DNA of 64,000 nt, taken from positions 992,001 through 1,056,000 of the forward strand of contig CAWHVG010000005.1 of NCBI GenBank assembly GCA_963832725.1. The letters are read 5' to 3'. This document shows positions 20,860 through 30,636 of the stretch, one piece after another. The notes beneath the pieces were generated by a model. The model was not told where the DNA came from. It saw nothing but the letters and a program-made list of their open reading frames with translations, and did not search any database. Position 1 is the first letter of the stretch. Every line of letters begins with the position of its first letter. Made by a program: the position numbers and the translations under genes. Origin of the DNA: JAEZBP01 sp963832725. GTDB taxonomy: Bacteria > Myxococcota_A > Polyangia > Polyangiales > Sandaracinaceae.

Positions 20860-21163
20860 AGGCGAAGCCTTCAGGGGGCCGAAGGCCCAGCACCCGACGG
20901 CGTCTTCGGCCAGTGCATGGTGGCGCCCAGCTGCTTGCCCGTCTCCACCACCAACTCGACGAACGTGCGCGTCTATCGGGATGTTGAACCGCACCAGCCG
21001 GACGATGCGGGCGTACTCCCGTCCGAAGCCCGCCATCATCTTCGTCTTCGCCACGTCGATCGCCACCACGAGCTTCACTGCTCCCGTGAGCAGGGCCGCC
21101 AACGCGGCGCTCGTGAGCTTGTCGATCGCGATCGCTCGGTACGCTACCTTCTTCGCCATACGG
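20860..21163 (-). pseudogene. IS110-type transposase N-terminal remnant
   Basis: The minus strand begins MAKKVAYRAIAIDKL with KLVVAIDVAKTKMMAGFG, the DEDD-type 'iDvaK' start of IS110 transposases, then RLVRFNIPID. Similarity continues in another frame (TFVELVVETGKQLGATMHWP), so at least one frameshift is present, and the catalytic middle and C-terminus are missing. A short sequence near 21210 (CCTGCTACAGACGACTGTCC) recurs in reverse complement with one mismatch near 61700 and may mark an element end. Confidence 0.55.
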
Positions 21164-21325
21164 ATGACCTCCTTCACCGCGAGTCTCTCGCGCCTGAGGC
21201 ATCCCCAGCCTGCTACAGACGACTGTCCGCACGGAGCAGGGCGGATGATCGAGCTCGATCAAACTCCCGACCGATGGCGGGCTCTTCGTGCCCTTGCCAT
21301 ACGACGCCGCATGAGGGGAGCAGTC

Positions 21326-23035
21326 ATGCGATCGCGATCAGTCCTCAGGCTCTTCGCCCTTCTCTTCGGGATCGCTGGCTGTTCGAGGCCGGGTGCGTCG
21401 CCCCTCGATGCGTCGATGCCGGCGGACGCACATCAGGCCGCAGATGCAGCCACTGCCCCTTCGAGCAGCGACTCCGGCCCGGACGCCGGCTTCCGCGCCG
21501 ATGCCTCCACGGCGATGCCTCCACGGGCGATGCCTCCACGGGTGATGCCTCCACGGGCGAACCCGACGCGGGTAGGTGCGAACCCCATTGCCCCACGATG
21601 CATGCGCAGCAGCTGACGACGGGCCATTGGCACTCTTGCCTGATGCGAGAGGACGGCACCGTGCGATGTTGGGGCCTGGGGTTGGGGCGATCGCGACGAT
21701 GCTTGCGGTACGCAAGGCGAGTGTGGTCAGTCCATCGCGCCGAGCGGCACGTTCCGGGCGGTCAGCGCGGGAGTGTTTCACACCTGCGGGATCCACGACG
21801 ACGGAACGGTCGAATGCTGGGGCGCACCGGAGTACACGCAGGTTCCCGGCGACCTTCGCTTCGCGCAAGTCGCGGCCGGGCGCTCCCACACCTGCGGCAT
21901 CGTCGAGGACGGCGGGGTGACCTGTTGGGGCGCGGCCGCCTCCCCGGCGCTCGAACCACCAGGATGCGAGGGAGCCCCGTGCTCGGCAGGAGACCACAAT
22001 CAGTGCATCGGGTACGACGACGGGTCGCATCGTTGCGTCTGTGCGGCCGGGCTGGTGGAGGATTCCACCGGCGCGTGCGTCAGTGCAACGCCATGCGATC
22101 CGAACCCGTGCATGGATCCGCACCGTACCGCTTGCGCGGACGTGGCACATCACGCGGTCTGCTCCTGCGACGACGGCTACGCAGAGGATTCGACCGGCAC
22201 GTGTCGAGGTGCGACCCCATGCGATCCGAACCCCTGCGTCTCACCGATGGGTGTTTGTATCGAGAGCGGCTTCGACGCGACGTGCGAGTGTGATCCCGGA
22301 TATGAGCCTCTCGGGACCGGCTGTATCGCGTCGTGTCCAGGCGGATATCACGTGGACGGGGACTCTCTCGAGCCAAATGAATGCCCCGCTCAAGCGACTG
22401 CGCTGTCGCCGACTGCCGCGGGGTCTTCGCCGGTCGCCGTCTCGGCCGATATCTCGCCGACCGACGCCGACGTGGACTGGTACGCGGTCGAGTCGAGCCC
22501 GGGCCACACCTACTGGATCCTGCTCGATGCGAGCGCTGCGATGTGCGCCACGACGCCCGGGATGGTCTCGGCGCCGGTGGCGGGCTGGGCGTTCGGGACA
22601 CAGGCAGGGCCAGGTGATCCGCTCTCGTTCGAGTGCCAGCGTGTGAGTGGGCAGCCGAGCGCTCCCACATATCGACTGGCGGTGCTCGACTTCGACACCG
22701 CAGCAGGCGACCTCCCCGATTCGGGCACGCTGCCCATGCTCACGTCCCGCACGATGGCCGATACCTACAGCAGCTCCTCCGACCTCGATCGCTTCGAGTT
22801 CCAGGTGGACCTGCCGATCACGCTGAGCCACATCGGCCACGACACGTTCCTGCAGGTCGAAGTGTACGACGCGACGTCGGGGAGCCTGCTGACCACGCTG
22901 GACACCGAGTGCAGCGCTTCCCTCGTCGCCACCGCGTGCGGAAGCATCACGGGTAGCGGACTCGTACGCGTGCGGGTCGCCGCCTCGGCCGTCGCATGGA
23001 CCCCACCCATGACCGCCTACGCGCTCACGTGGTGA
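21326..23035 (+). pseudogene. large Cys-rich lipoprotein with RCC1-like and EGF-like repeats, broken by two frameshifts
   Basis: The ATG at 21326 opens a lipoprotein signal (LFALLFGIAGC). An Asp/Ala linker follows and then a DASTG repeat tract where the frame is lost. The coding text resumes one frame over (EPDAGRCEPHCPT, HWHSCLMREDGTVRCWG), is lost again near 21680, and resumes to 23035. The last part has RCC1-type units (FHTCGIHDDGTVECWG, SHTCGIVEDGGVTCWG), then three Cys-rich EGF-like units (C...GL.ED.TG.C..ATPCDPNPC) and a C-terminal beta-rich region with DWYAVESSPGHTY resembling pre-peptidase domains. Intact, it would be an outer-membrane lipoprotein of about 570 residues. Both breaks are single-base events in G runs. 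No SD-grade site decides between 21311 and 21326. Confidence 0.6.
21500..21558 (+). repeat. four-unit 15-bp in-frame tandem repeat (DASTG), first unit one base short
   Basis: The unit GATGCCTCCACGGGC occurs four times. The first copy (21500-21513) has GG instead of GGG. That single missing base shifts the frame of the lipoprotein gene, so the other three units show what the ancestral frame was. Confidence 0.85.
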
Positions 23036-23064
23036 CACGCGTTCGTCGTTCGGGCTCACCTGCT

Positions 23065-23160
23065 GCGCTACCACGGCGTGCTCGCCGGGCGTGCCACCGC
23101 GCACGCCGTGGTAGCGCGTCATGTGAAAGCACGGCGGCGGGATCAGCGCGCAGAGCCGGC
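23065..23160. repeat. perfect 17-bp inverted repeat within an IS91-transposase scrap, between convergent genes
   Basis: Arms 23065-23081 and 23101-23117 are perfect reverse complements with a 19-base spacer. The right arm continues to about 23160 as a minus-strand fragment matching the RYHGV/IPPP..F region of the IS91-type transposases at 57.3 and 62.5 kb. The left arm repeats the RYHGVLA codons on the plus strand. It lies between the lipoprotein end (23035) and the ABC gene end (23168), so the hairpin may also stop transcription from both sides. No T-tract is seen. Confidence 0.7.
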
Positions 23161-23167
23161 CGATGAT

Positions 23168-24973
23168 TTAGCCCGCCAGTCGGTCGAACTCGCGCTCCAC
23201 CAGGGAGTGGTAAGGCCCCGGTCGGCGCATCAGCGCGTCCGGATGTCCGTCCTCGATGATGGCGCCGCCGTCCAGCACCAGGATCCGGTCGAAGTCACGG
23301 AGGGTCGAGAGCCGGTGCGCGATGGCGATGACGGTGCGGCCGTGCATGAGTCGCTCGAAGGCCTCCCCAATCGCCTCCTCCGAGTCGGCGTCGAGCGCCG
23401 AGGTCGCCTCGTCCAGCAGGAGGATCGCCGAGTCCTTGAGCAACGCCCGGGCGATGGCGATCCGCTGGCGCTGGCCTCCGGAGAGCTTGACGCCGCGGTC
23501 GCCGACGAGGGTCTGGAACCCTCTCGGTAGGGGCTCGATGAACTCGAGGCACCGCGCCGCCTCCGCCGCCTCCACGACGGCGCGGTCGCTGGCGTCCGGC
23601 TTTCCGTAGCGGATGTTCTCCAGGATCGAGCGATGCAAGAGCGAGATGTCCTGCGGCACGACCGAGATGGCGGCGCGCAGGCTGTCTTGCGTGGCGCGGG
23701 CGATGTCCTGACCGTCGATGAGGATGCGGCCGCGCTGGACGTCGTACGAGCGCTGGACCAGGGCGAGGAGGGTCGACTTTCCTCCACCGGAGCGCCCGAC
23801 GAGGCCGACCCTCTCGCCCGCGGCGACGCGGAGCCGGAGGCCCTCGAACACCGCTCTCCCGTCCGGGTAGCGGAAGCACACGCCCTCGATCTCGATGGTG
23901 CCCCTGCGGCTCGCCAGCTCTTCCGCGTCGTCGGCCTCGGTCAGGCCGTGGGGGACGAGCAGGGTGGCGAGCGCCTCGCTCAGCCGCGCCACGTGCTGGG
24001 TCACGTCGACCAGCGCCACGGCCAGATCACGCGTCGCGTGCAGGATGGTGAAGCCGAGGGTGCAGACGAGGACCACGCTCCCCGCCGTCGCGCGTCCCTG
24101 CTGCCAGAGGACGACCGCCCACGCCAACACGCCGATGGTCACGGTGATGGTGATGCACGCGTGGAGGAGGCGGAGCCGTTCGAGGTAGCGCAGGCTGGTG
24201 CGTCGCGCCGCGGTCTCGCGCCCGACGGTGTCCTCGAAGCGCTGGTGCTCGCGCCGCAAGGCGTTGAACGCGCGGACGACGGTGATGTTGCCGACGACGT
24301 CCACCATCTCGCCGCTCACCGCCGCCGCTTTCCTGGCGAAGTCGTGGTGGAGCGGCTTCCCCGCCGCAGCCAGGTGGAACAAGAGCACGATGAGCGCCAC
24401 CGAGAGGAGGGCCAGGCCTCCGCTCATCCACGGGCTCACCAGCGCGAGGAGGGCGACCGCGCCGAGCGTCGCCGCGAGGGGCGGCAGGACGTTCCACACG
24501 AGCATGTTCTCCACCGCGAAGACCGCCTCCGAGGTCGCCGTGACCCGGCTCGTCAGCGTGCCCGGGAGCTGGTCGGCGAAGTAGGCGGGCGAGTGGCCGG
24601 TGAGGTGGCGAAAGAGGTCCGTTCTGAGGTCTCCCGTCACCGCGGCGAAGGCCGAGCTGGCAACCCAGCCCGCGACGCGCCACAGCAGGTTGTCCGCGGC
24701 GATCAGCGACACGAGCAGGCCGAACGCCAGCCACACGCCGTCCGCCGCCGCGACGCCTCGCGAGAGCGCGTCCACGAGGAGCTTGACGCCGTACTGCGTC
24801 CCGACCGAACAGCTCACGGCGCCGAGCACGGAGACCAGGATGGCGCCGTGTCGCAGCGGTCGACTCCGTATGTAGCGGCCGAGGAACGCGAACGGGCGGC
24901 GGCTGTAGGACGAGAGCGCGAGCGCGCTACCCTCCGACTCCGCCCGACCTCTCCCTGTGCGTCGCTGACTCAT
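23168..24973 (-). CDS. ABC exporter, fused membrane and ATPase half-transporter
   Basis: A 601-residue type IV (MsbA-like) half-transporter. About six membrane helices lie in residues 30-320 and the nucleotide-binding domain in 350-595. The latter has Walker A GRSGGGKST, Q-loop VVPQDISL, signature LSGGQRQR, Walker B ILLLDEATSALD and H-loop IAHRLS. It should act as a homodimer exporting a lipid, peptide or small molecule; the substrate cannot be read from sequence. I take the ATG at 24973 (MSQRRTG) as the start. The longer frame from 25027 has no better site. The neighbouring glycosyltransferase is on the same strand 73 bases upstream and may share its transcript, which would fit export of a glycosylated product. 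That is inference. Confidence 0.88.
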   Translation of the reverse strand: MSQRRTGRGRAESEGSALALSSYSRRPFAFLGRYIRSRPLRHGAILVSVLGAVSCSVGTQYGVKLLVDALSRGVAAADGVWLAFGLLVSLIAADNLLWRVAGWVASSAFAAVTGDLRTDLFRHLTGHSPAYFADQLPGTLTSRVTATSEAVFAVENMLVWNVLPPLAATLGAVALLALVSPWMSGGLALLSVALIVLLFHLAAAGKPLHHDFARKAAAVSGEMVDVVGNITVVRAFNALRREHQRFEDTVGRETAARRTSLRYLERLRLLHACITITVTIGVLAWAVVLWQQGRATAGSVVLVCTLGFTILHATRDLAVALVDVTQHVARLSEALATLLVPHGLTEADDAEELASRRGTIEIEGVCFRYPDGRAVFEGLRLRVAAGERVGLVGRSGGGKSTLLALVQRSYDVQRGRILIDGQDIARATQDSLRAAISVVPQDISLLHRSILENIRYGKPDASDRAVVEAAEAARCLEFIEPLPRGFQTLVGDRGVKLSGGQRQRIAIARALLKDSAILLLDEATSALDADSEEAIGEAFERLMHGRTVIAIAHRLSTLRDFDRILVLDGGAIIEDGHPDALMRRPGPYHSLVEREFDRLAG

Positions 24974-25046
24974 GAGCCCTGCCGTCTCGATGCGAGCGCC
25001 GTGAAGACCCGGCGCGAGCGGTGCCACGACCGGAGACCCGCACTCG

Positions 25047-26096
25047 CTATCCGACGAGCCATAGGTCGCGTAGACGCTCCGACGCGAGCTGCTGGTAGAG
25101 CGAGACGTAGTCCTGGGCCATGCGGCGGGCGCTGAAACGATCCCGGAAGCGCTCGCGGATGCGCGCTCGGGACAGCTCGCCGACCCTGGCCACCGCGGTC
25201 ACGGCTTCATCCTCGCTGTCGACGATGAAGCCTGTGACGCCGTGCTCCACGATCTCGGGGACGGATCCGCAGTTGGCCGCGATCACCGGCGTGCCGCAAG
25301 CCATGGCCTCGATCATCACGAGGCCGAAGGGCTCGGGCCAGTCGATGGGCATGAGCAGGGCGTGGGCGCCCGACAGGAACCATCGCTTGGCCCGATCGTC
25401 GATCTCCCCGATCAGCTCTGCGTCGGACCCGAGCATGGGTCGAACCACGGAGGAGAAGTACTCCTGGTCGACGCGGTCGACCTTCGCCGCCAGCTTCAAC
25501 GGAATGCCCGCCCGGCGAGCGATGCGGATGGCCCGGTCGGCCCTCTTCTCGGGGCAGATGCGCCCTAGGAACGCCAGGTAGGAGGGCTTCACCGGCGCCG
25601 GGGAGAGGAGCTCCTCGGGCATCCCATGGTGAACGGTGCGGATGAACCGCCCCTCGGGCAGGGCCGCGCGCTGGGAGTCGGAGATGGCGACCAGATTGGC
25701 CGCGGGCAGGCCGGCGTAGACGGGCCTGAGCTCGGGCAGGTCGAGGCGACCGTGCAGGGTCGTGACGAAGGGGACCGGCTGCCGGCTGAACAGCGAGGCG
25801 GCCCAGTAGTCCACGTGGAAGTGGAGCACGTCGAACTCGGATGCTCGCGCTCGCACCCGCTCCATGAGCAGCACGTGCGGGGCCAGCGAATCGCGGATCG
25901 AGGCGTCGAGCCTCAGCGCGCGTGGCCAGACGGCGTCCAGCTCCGCACGAGTCACGGAATCGCCGCTCGCGAACAGGGTGACGTGGTGGCCCATCGCGAC
26001 CAGCTCTTCCGTGAGGAAATGGACCACACGCTCCGTGCCGCCGTAGAGCTTCGGCGGGACGGCCTCCATGAGCGGAGCGATCTGGGCAACTCTCAT
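25047..26096 (-). CDS. GT4-family glycosyltransferase
   Basis: A 349-residue GT-B glycosyltransferase. The N-terminal donor/acceptor domain has LYGGTERVVHFLTEEL and FDVLHFHVDYW. The C-terminal nucleotide-sugar domain has GRICPEKRADRAI and the family-4 signature PEPFGLVMIEAMACGTPVIA followed by GSVPEIVE. The ATG at 26096 has GGAGG seven bases upstream, which fixes the start within a much longer open frame. It is cytosolic or membrane-associated; the sugar and acceptor are unknown. Confidence 0.9.
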   Translation of the reverse strand: MRVAQIAPLMEAVPPKLYGGTERVVHFLTEELVAMGHHVTLFASGDSVTRAELDAVWPRALRLDASIRDSLAPHVLLMERVRARASEFDVLHFHVDYWAASLFSRQPVPFVTTLHGRLDLPELRPVYAGLPAANLVAISDSQRAALPEGRFIRTVHHGMPEELLSPAPVKPSYLAFLGRICPEKRADRAIRIARRAGIPLKLAAKVDRVDQEYFSSVVRPMLGSDAELIGEIDDRAKRWFLSGAHALLMPIDWPEPFGLVMIEAMACGTPVIAANCGSVPEIVEHGVTGFIVDSEDEAVTAVARVGELSRARIRERFRDRFSARRMAQDYVSLYQQLASERLRDLWLVG

Positions 26097-26535
26097 ACTT
26101 GGCCTCCATTCGGCATCGCCGGGCCCGGGCGCGCCGACCGAGCCGGGGCGCCTCGGTCGGCGCTGGATGCCCGCGAGACCGTCGAGGCTCCCTTCCGAGA
26201 ACCGCTTCCGTGTCACGGCGCCACGATCACATCGGTCCGCCGTGCGCGAGTGCAATCCAGCCCCAAACGAGCAAGACGCGAGGGTCCGTACCGAAGCGCA
26301 ACGCATGCGAGATCCATCGAGCTCTCGGCCGCGGACGTTGTCCCTTTCGTCGTCGAGATAGGCATCCCACTTCGGGCTGCCATCGGCGAGCTCGCGACCG
26401 TGGCTGCGCTCGCCGTGTCGCGCCGCCCCGCCTCGCCGGTGCTGGGAACGGTCGCCCTCGGGCGAGCGAGCGGCCGCCTTCAGACCGCGACTCGACGTAC
26501 GGAACAAGGAGACTGCTCTGACTGTACGGGGCAGG
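26097..26535. other. 439-bp divergent intergenic region, nothing recognised
   Basis: It lies between the glycosyltransferase start and the next lipoprotein start, so it should hold promoters for both. I see no clear sigma-54 or sigma-70 elements. AAGGAGA at about 26505 lies too far from the GTG chosen for the next gene to be its usual binding site. Confidence 0.4.
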
Positions 26536-28518
26536 GTGTCGTGCCGTCCGCTGGCTCGCTTCCCTCTCCTCGCCGCCATGATCCTCTCCACCGCCCACTG
26601 CGCGTCGACCGCTGGAAACGGAAGCCCCCCGACCTCGCCTGATCCCCTGTCGTTCGAGGTCGTCGACGGCGACGTGCAGAACCGCTTCCTCCGCGGCGGC
26701 CCCGTCGCGGCGCACGCCGTCGTCCGCTCCGGCGACCGCCCACGCGTGGTCGTGGCCTTTCCCGCAGGTAATGCCGGCGTCGGCCTCTGGCTCCACGGTC
26801 CCGACGGCCCCGTGATGCTCCACGCCGCGCCCCTGGAGCCGGTCTCGAAAGACAGCAGCCACGGTGTCCGCTTCGAGCTCGACGCCCACACCGGCGAGCT
26901 CACGGTCGACAGAGCGCTCCTGTCGAGCGTGCGTGTCCTCCGCGAATACACCCACGGCCGCCCTGTCCCCCCGGAGGTGGCCTGCGCGCCGACGCGTAGG
27001 CACGGCGAGGTTCTCTGGCAGCGCGACCGCCACGCGCTCCACCTCGCGCCGGTGCTCGACACCGAGGCCTCGATCCTCGACGGTGGCCGCGTGCGCCTGA
27101 CCGCTCCGAGCGGTTCGGTCCGCGTCCGGGTGACCGCGCTCACCAGCGAGCCGCCCCTGCATCCGCTCGGCGCCGACGAGCTCCTCACCGACGGCGCCGC
27201 CGACGACCACCAGGCTCGCCAAACCCTCGCCTTCCTCTCCTATCGCGAGAAGCTGCTCGCCGGGTCGTGGCGATTCCTCACCTACTTCGGCCGCGACACG
27301 CTGCTGTCCACGCGGCTCCTGATGCCGGTCCTGAAGGACGCCGCCGTGGAAGCGGCGCTGGGCTCGGTCGTCAGCCGGCTCGACCCGAACGGCCACGTCT
27401 CACACGAGGAGGGCGTGGGCGAGTGGGCGCGGCTGGGACCCAGCGGCCCACGCCAGGACTACAAGATGGTCGACGACGACCTGCTGCTCGCGCCGGTCCT
27501 CGAGGCGTGGAGGGAGCGCACGGACCGAGCGCGGGTCGACGCGTTCCTCGCCCGGAGGACGCCGAGCTCCGCCCCCTTCTCCGAAGGCGTGGCGGACAAC
27601 CTGGCGCTCGTCCTCCGCCTGGCCCGACCCTTCGCCGCGTCCGGTGCCCGAGAAGACCTGATCGGCCTCCACGAGGGCGAGTCGGTGGGCGAGTGGCGGG
27701 ACAGCGAAGCGGGCTTGGGAGGCGGTCGCGTGCCCTTCGACGTCAACGTCGCGCTCATGCCGGCGGCCCTCCAGGCCACGGCGCAGCTCTACGAGAGCGG
27801 TCTCTTCGGCGAGCGAGCCGAGGAGGTCGCCGAAGCGCGCGCGTTGGCCGACGCGTGGCGCAGCGCTCGCCCGTTCTTCACCGTGGAGCTCGACGAGACG
27901 ACGGCTCGCGCACGTCTCGAGGCCTACTGTGCGATGGAGGGGCTGCCCTGCGCCGATGCGCGCGCCTCGCTCACGGGAGGCATCTCCTTCCCGGCCATCG
28001 CCCTGGACGGCTCGGGAGCGCCCTTGCCCATCCAGCACTCCGACGACGGCTTCGTCCTCCTCTTCCTCGAGCCCGACCCTGCCGTCCTCGAGGGGGCGGC
28101 CGACCGCATCCTGCGCCCATTCCCTGCGGGGCTGCGCACGCCGGCGGGCATCGTCGTCGCAAATCCCGCCTTCGCCGACGACCCTGCGCTGCGCGCACGC
28201 TTCACGCGCTTCGACTACCACGGGACCGTCGTGTGGTCCTGGCAGCAGGCCACGCTGGCCGCCGGGCTGGAGCGCCAACTGAGGCGCGCGGACCTGCCCG
28301 AGGTCACCCGCGCCAAGCTCGCCGAGGCCCAGCGCGCGCTGTGGCGGGTCATCGAAGCCAACCGGGAGCTCCGCACTTCCGAGCTCTGGGGCTTCGAGGT
28401 CCAGCGCGGCACCCTCCGCGCCGCGCCCTTCGGTCAGGGAGCGAGCCTGGGGACCGAGTCCAACGCAGCACAGCTGTGGAGCACCGTGTGGCTGGCCGTG
28501 AAGCCGCCGGCGCTCTGA
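26536..28518 (+). CDS. secreted protein with six-hairpin glycosidase-like (amylo-1,6-glucosidase-like) region
   Basis: A 660-residue protein with an N-terminal hydrophobic signal (FPLLAAMILSTAHC; His at -1 makes the lipobox imperfect). The region from about residue 230 reads YREKLLAGSWRFLTYFGRDTLLSTRLL, HVSHEEGVGEW and QDYKMVDDDLL, and ends with FDYHGTVVWSWQQA. FGRDTL followed by an acidic HEE stretch resembles glycogen-debranching and other alpha/alpha six-barrel glycosidases. I infer a periplasmic or surface carbohydrate-active enzyme; the substrate is unknown. Start choice is uncertain: GTG at 26536 has a poor site, ATG at 26578 would shorten the signal, and AAGGAGA sits further upstream. 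Confidence 0.6.
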   Translation: MSCRPLARFPLLAAMILSTAHCASTAGNGSPPTSPDPLSFEVVDGDVQNRFLRGGPVAAHAVVRSGDRPRVVVAFPAGNAGVGLWLHGPDGPVMLHAAPLEPVSKDSSHGVRFELDAHTGELTVDRALLSSVRVLREYTHGRPVPPEVACAPTRRHGEVLWQRDRHALHLAPVLDTEASILDGGRVRLTAPSGSVRVRVTALTSEPPLHPLGADELLTDGAADDHQARQTLAFLSYREKLLAGSWRFLTYFGRDTLLSTRLLMPVLKDAAVEAALGSVVSRLDPNGHVSHEEGVGEWARLGPSGPRQDYKMVDDDLLLAPVLEAWRERTDRARVDAFLARRTPSSAPFSEGVADNLALVLRLARPFAASGAREDLIGLHEGESVGEWRDSEAGLGGGRVPFDVNVALMPAALQATAQLYESGLFGERAEEVAEARALADAWRSARPFFTVELDETTARARLEAYCAMEGLPCADARASLTGGISFPAIALDGSGAPLPIQHSDDGFVLLFLEPDPAVLEGAADRILRPFPAGLRTPAGIVVANPAFADDPALRARFTRFDYHGTVVWSWQQATLAAGLERQLRRADLPEVTRAKLAEAQRALWRVIEANRELRTSELWGFEVQRGTLRAAPFGQGASLGTESNAAQLWSTVWLAVKPPAL

Positions 28519-29415
28519 CCTCGGGAAGAGTGCCTCCGACCGCTTCCAAAATGCCTCCCTCTTCAGCATCAACACAACCGCGACTTGGACACCGACGTCC
28601 GCCCACGCGGCCGCGGACAGGTGGACCATTTCTCACGAGCAGACCCGGGTCATTTCTCGCGAGCGTCGAAGGGCCAGAGGCCGTTCGTGCTTCCTATCCG
28701 CTCCGACGCGGGCGTCGCCAACGTCATATCGATTCTCATCTCCGTGCTCGGCCGCGACCGGAGCGAGCTGATCCGCGGGCTCGGGCCCCTCCTCGCCACC
28801 TCGGAGCTGAGGGAGCAGGACAGGCCCCCCGAGACCACGATCGCGCCGTCGGGGCGAGTCGCAGACGAGGTGCACTGGTGGCCCTTCGCCCGGCAGGGAG
28901 ACGCGATGGGCCTTGAGCTCCACCTCTCGAGAGGCACGTTCTGCGCGATCCGGTGGGGCGTCTCCATCTTCAAGTAGCGCGGTCGGAGGGACCACAAGTG
29001 CTCGGCCCAGTCCGCTTCGTCGACGCCGACGTGGAGATCGTGGCGATCACTTGGGCCCTCACGGGTCTCTCGACCCATTCGTGGGGGCGCATGGCGTCGA
29101 AAGTCAAGCGAGGACGTGGGCGGCGAGCCACGTGGCGCGCGCACGGCTCTCCGGGGCGGGCGCGGTGCGGACGTGGTCCCGAGTCTTCACGTTTCTGGGA
29201 CGTGACCACGGCGCCCTAAGCGGCTGGTCCTCAATCAAACCGACGCAGTCGGCGACATTTTTGCGTCATCTCGAGACAGGTGCGCCAAAATTCCCTCGGA
29301 CGTCTCCGAGGAACGGACGTCCTCGGAGGTGGCACGAAACGCGCAGAAATTTAGATAACGAAACGTATAGAACCGAGCTCCGGGGATTTTTCCACGGATC
29401 ACCGAAGGGGTCATC
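28519..29415. other. about 900 bp without a supportable gene
   Basis: A duplicated phrase (GACCATTTCTCACGAGC and GGTCATTTCTCGCGAGC, about 28620-28665) lies near its start. Open frames on both strands (for example 28585-28977 plus) show no signal, domain or convincing ribosome binding site. The 29220-29415 part is distinctly AT-richer and probably holds the promoter of the CsbD gene. Confidence 0.4.
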
Positions 29416-29604
29416 ATGGGCGAGAAGAGCGACAAAGCCAAGGGGAAGACCAAACAGGTCATCGGCGAATTGACCGGCAACAAGGCGCTTGAGCGAGAGG
29501 GCAAGCGAGACGAGCTGAAGGGCAAAGCCAAGGGTGCGCTCGAGGATGTGAAGGACGCATCGAACAAGGCCAAGGATTCGACCGCGGAAGCCGCCAAGCC
29601 ATAA
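29416..29604 (+). CDS. CsbD-family stress protein
   Basis: A 62-residue, highly charged, Lys/Glu/Ala-rich protein that matches the CsbD family: KAKGKTKQVIGELTGN, then REGKRDELKGKAKGA and a helical tail. Family members are small cytosolic proteins induced by general stress, with unknown biochemical role. The usual length is 60-70 residues, so it is complete. GAAGGGG precedes the ATG. It is followed 48 bases later by a tiny membrane-peptide gene that may share the transcript. Confidence 0.88.
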   Translation: MGEKSDKAKGKTKQVIGELTGNKALEREGKRDELKGKAKGALEDVKDASNKAKDSTAEAAKP

Positions 29605-29651
29605 GCGGGACGGCGGTGACCAGCGTCGACTGTGATTGAAAGGAATCTGTC

Positions 29652-29741
29652 ATGAGCACCACAATGATTATCGTATTGATTGTGTTGGCGGTCGTCTTGT
29701 TCGGCGGGGGCGGAGGGTATTACTTCACCAGGCGGCGGTAG
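29652..29741 (+). CDS. 29-residue single-helix membrane peptide
   Basis: An ATG with AAAGGA upstream encodes one strong hydrophobic helix (TMIIVLIVLAVVLFGGGGG) followed by YYFTRRR and a stop. The positive C-terminal end should be cytosolic. Small proteins of this shape are common beside stress genes, but no function is known. Its own ribosome binding site and clean topology argue that it is real. Confidence 0.6.
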   Translation: MSTTMIIVLIVLAVVLFGGGGGYYFTRRR

Positions 29742-29810
29742 CGCTCCGAGGTGCAGGATCCCTGCGGTGCGTGGACGTGGAGGAGGCCGCGCCGATGGCC
29801 GACATCGTGG

Positions 29811-30419
29811 TCACCGCCACCGGCGGCCACGACGCGGTGACCTTCGAGCACATGAAGCCAATGAAGAACGAGGCGATTCTTGAACGAACCCGCCTTCGGC
29901 GGCAGCTCTGCGAGGCGCGACCGGTCTGGTAAGCCCGGCCGTCACGATGCCCGGGTTGCCCGGCTCGTCGACGTACACGGTCACGCGGTACGTGAATCGG
30001 TCATCCGCAGGGAGGCTGAAGCACTGAAAGGCGTCCGCCAGATTGTCGAAGCGGGTATCCGGATCTCCCGGATAGGTCCTCGGGACGGTGTTGGGGATCG
30101 AAGGCGGGTTGGTGGAGGTGCCTCCGGAGCCCGTGCTCCCGCCGGTGCCGGTGCCGGACCCTCCGCTGCCGGTTCCGGTCCCCCCGCCACCGTCGCCGTC
30201 GTCCCATCCGGACTCGCCACCGGTACAGCTCTCCAAGGACGCCTCGCATCCCGACAGATTGGGATCCTCGACGGGCCCGGTGTACCCCACCGACGCGTGC
30301 GCCGGACCACCATGGATGGTGAGCGCGATCACGGCACCGCCCGCTACGACGAACCTGTTTACGTAACGCAATGTCGATCGACGATTCGTTTCCTCATCCT
30401 CCTCTTTCGCACGAGACAC
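29811..30419 (-). CDS. predicted secreted Gly/Ser-rich protein, 3' end doubtful
   Basis: From a GTG at 30419 the product has a basic N-terminus, a signal-like hydrophobic segment (VVAGGAVIALTIHGGPAHA), a short Cys-containing region (GCEASLESC), a long Gly/Ser/Thr linker (about residues 70-105) and a compact region with TYRVTVYVDEPGNPG. The last 40 residues are Arg/Ala-rich and look out of frame, so a frameshift near 29930 is possible. AGAGGAGGATGAGG lies inside the first codons, so a start slightly downstream (TTG near 30370) is equally possible. No family is recognised. Confidence 0.42.
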   Translation of the reverse strand: MSRAKEEDEETNRRSTLRYVNRFVVAGGAVIALTIHGGPAHASVGYTGPVEDPNLSGCEASLESCTGGESGWDDGDGGGGTGTGSGGSGTGTGGSTGSGGTSTNPPSIPNTVPRTYPGDPDTRFDNLADAFQCFSLPADDRFTYRVTVYVDEPGNPGIVTAGLTRPVAPRRAAAEGGFVQESPRSSLASCARRSPRRGRRWR

Positions 30420-30636
30420 ACCTCAGCCCATCCGCGCGGCGCGCGGCTGCTGAGTCCCTCGAGCGCGTGGGTCGCGAGCACCGAGCTCGTCGCGATCCAC
30501 GCGCGCTCCACCACGACCGACGAGCGCTGGGACATCGGGCTCGTCGATGGCGAGCGCCAAGGTAGGCGGCCGGGACCGTCCTGGCGATTTCAGCTCGATT
30601 TCGCCGAACCAATACGACGGCTGGCCACGGTGTCGC

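Noticed and set aside
28585..28977. A 130-codon plus-strand frame near 28.7 kb
   Set aside because: No start signal, no recognisable motif, and opposite frames are equally open.
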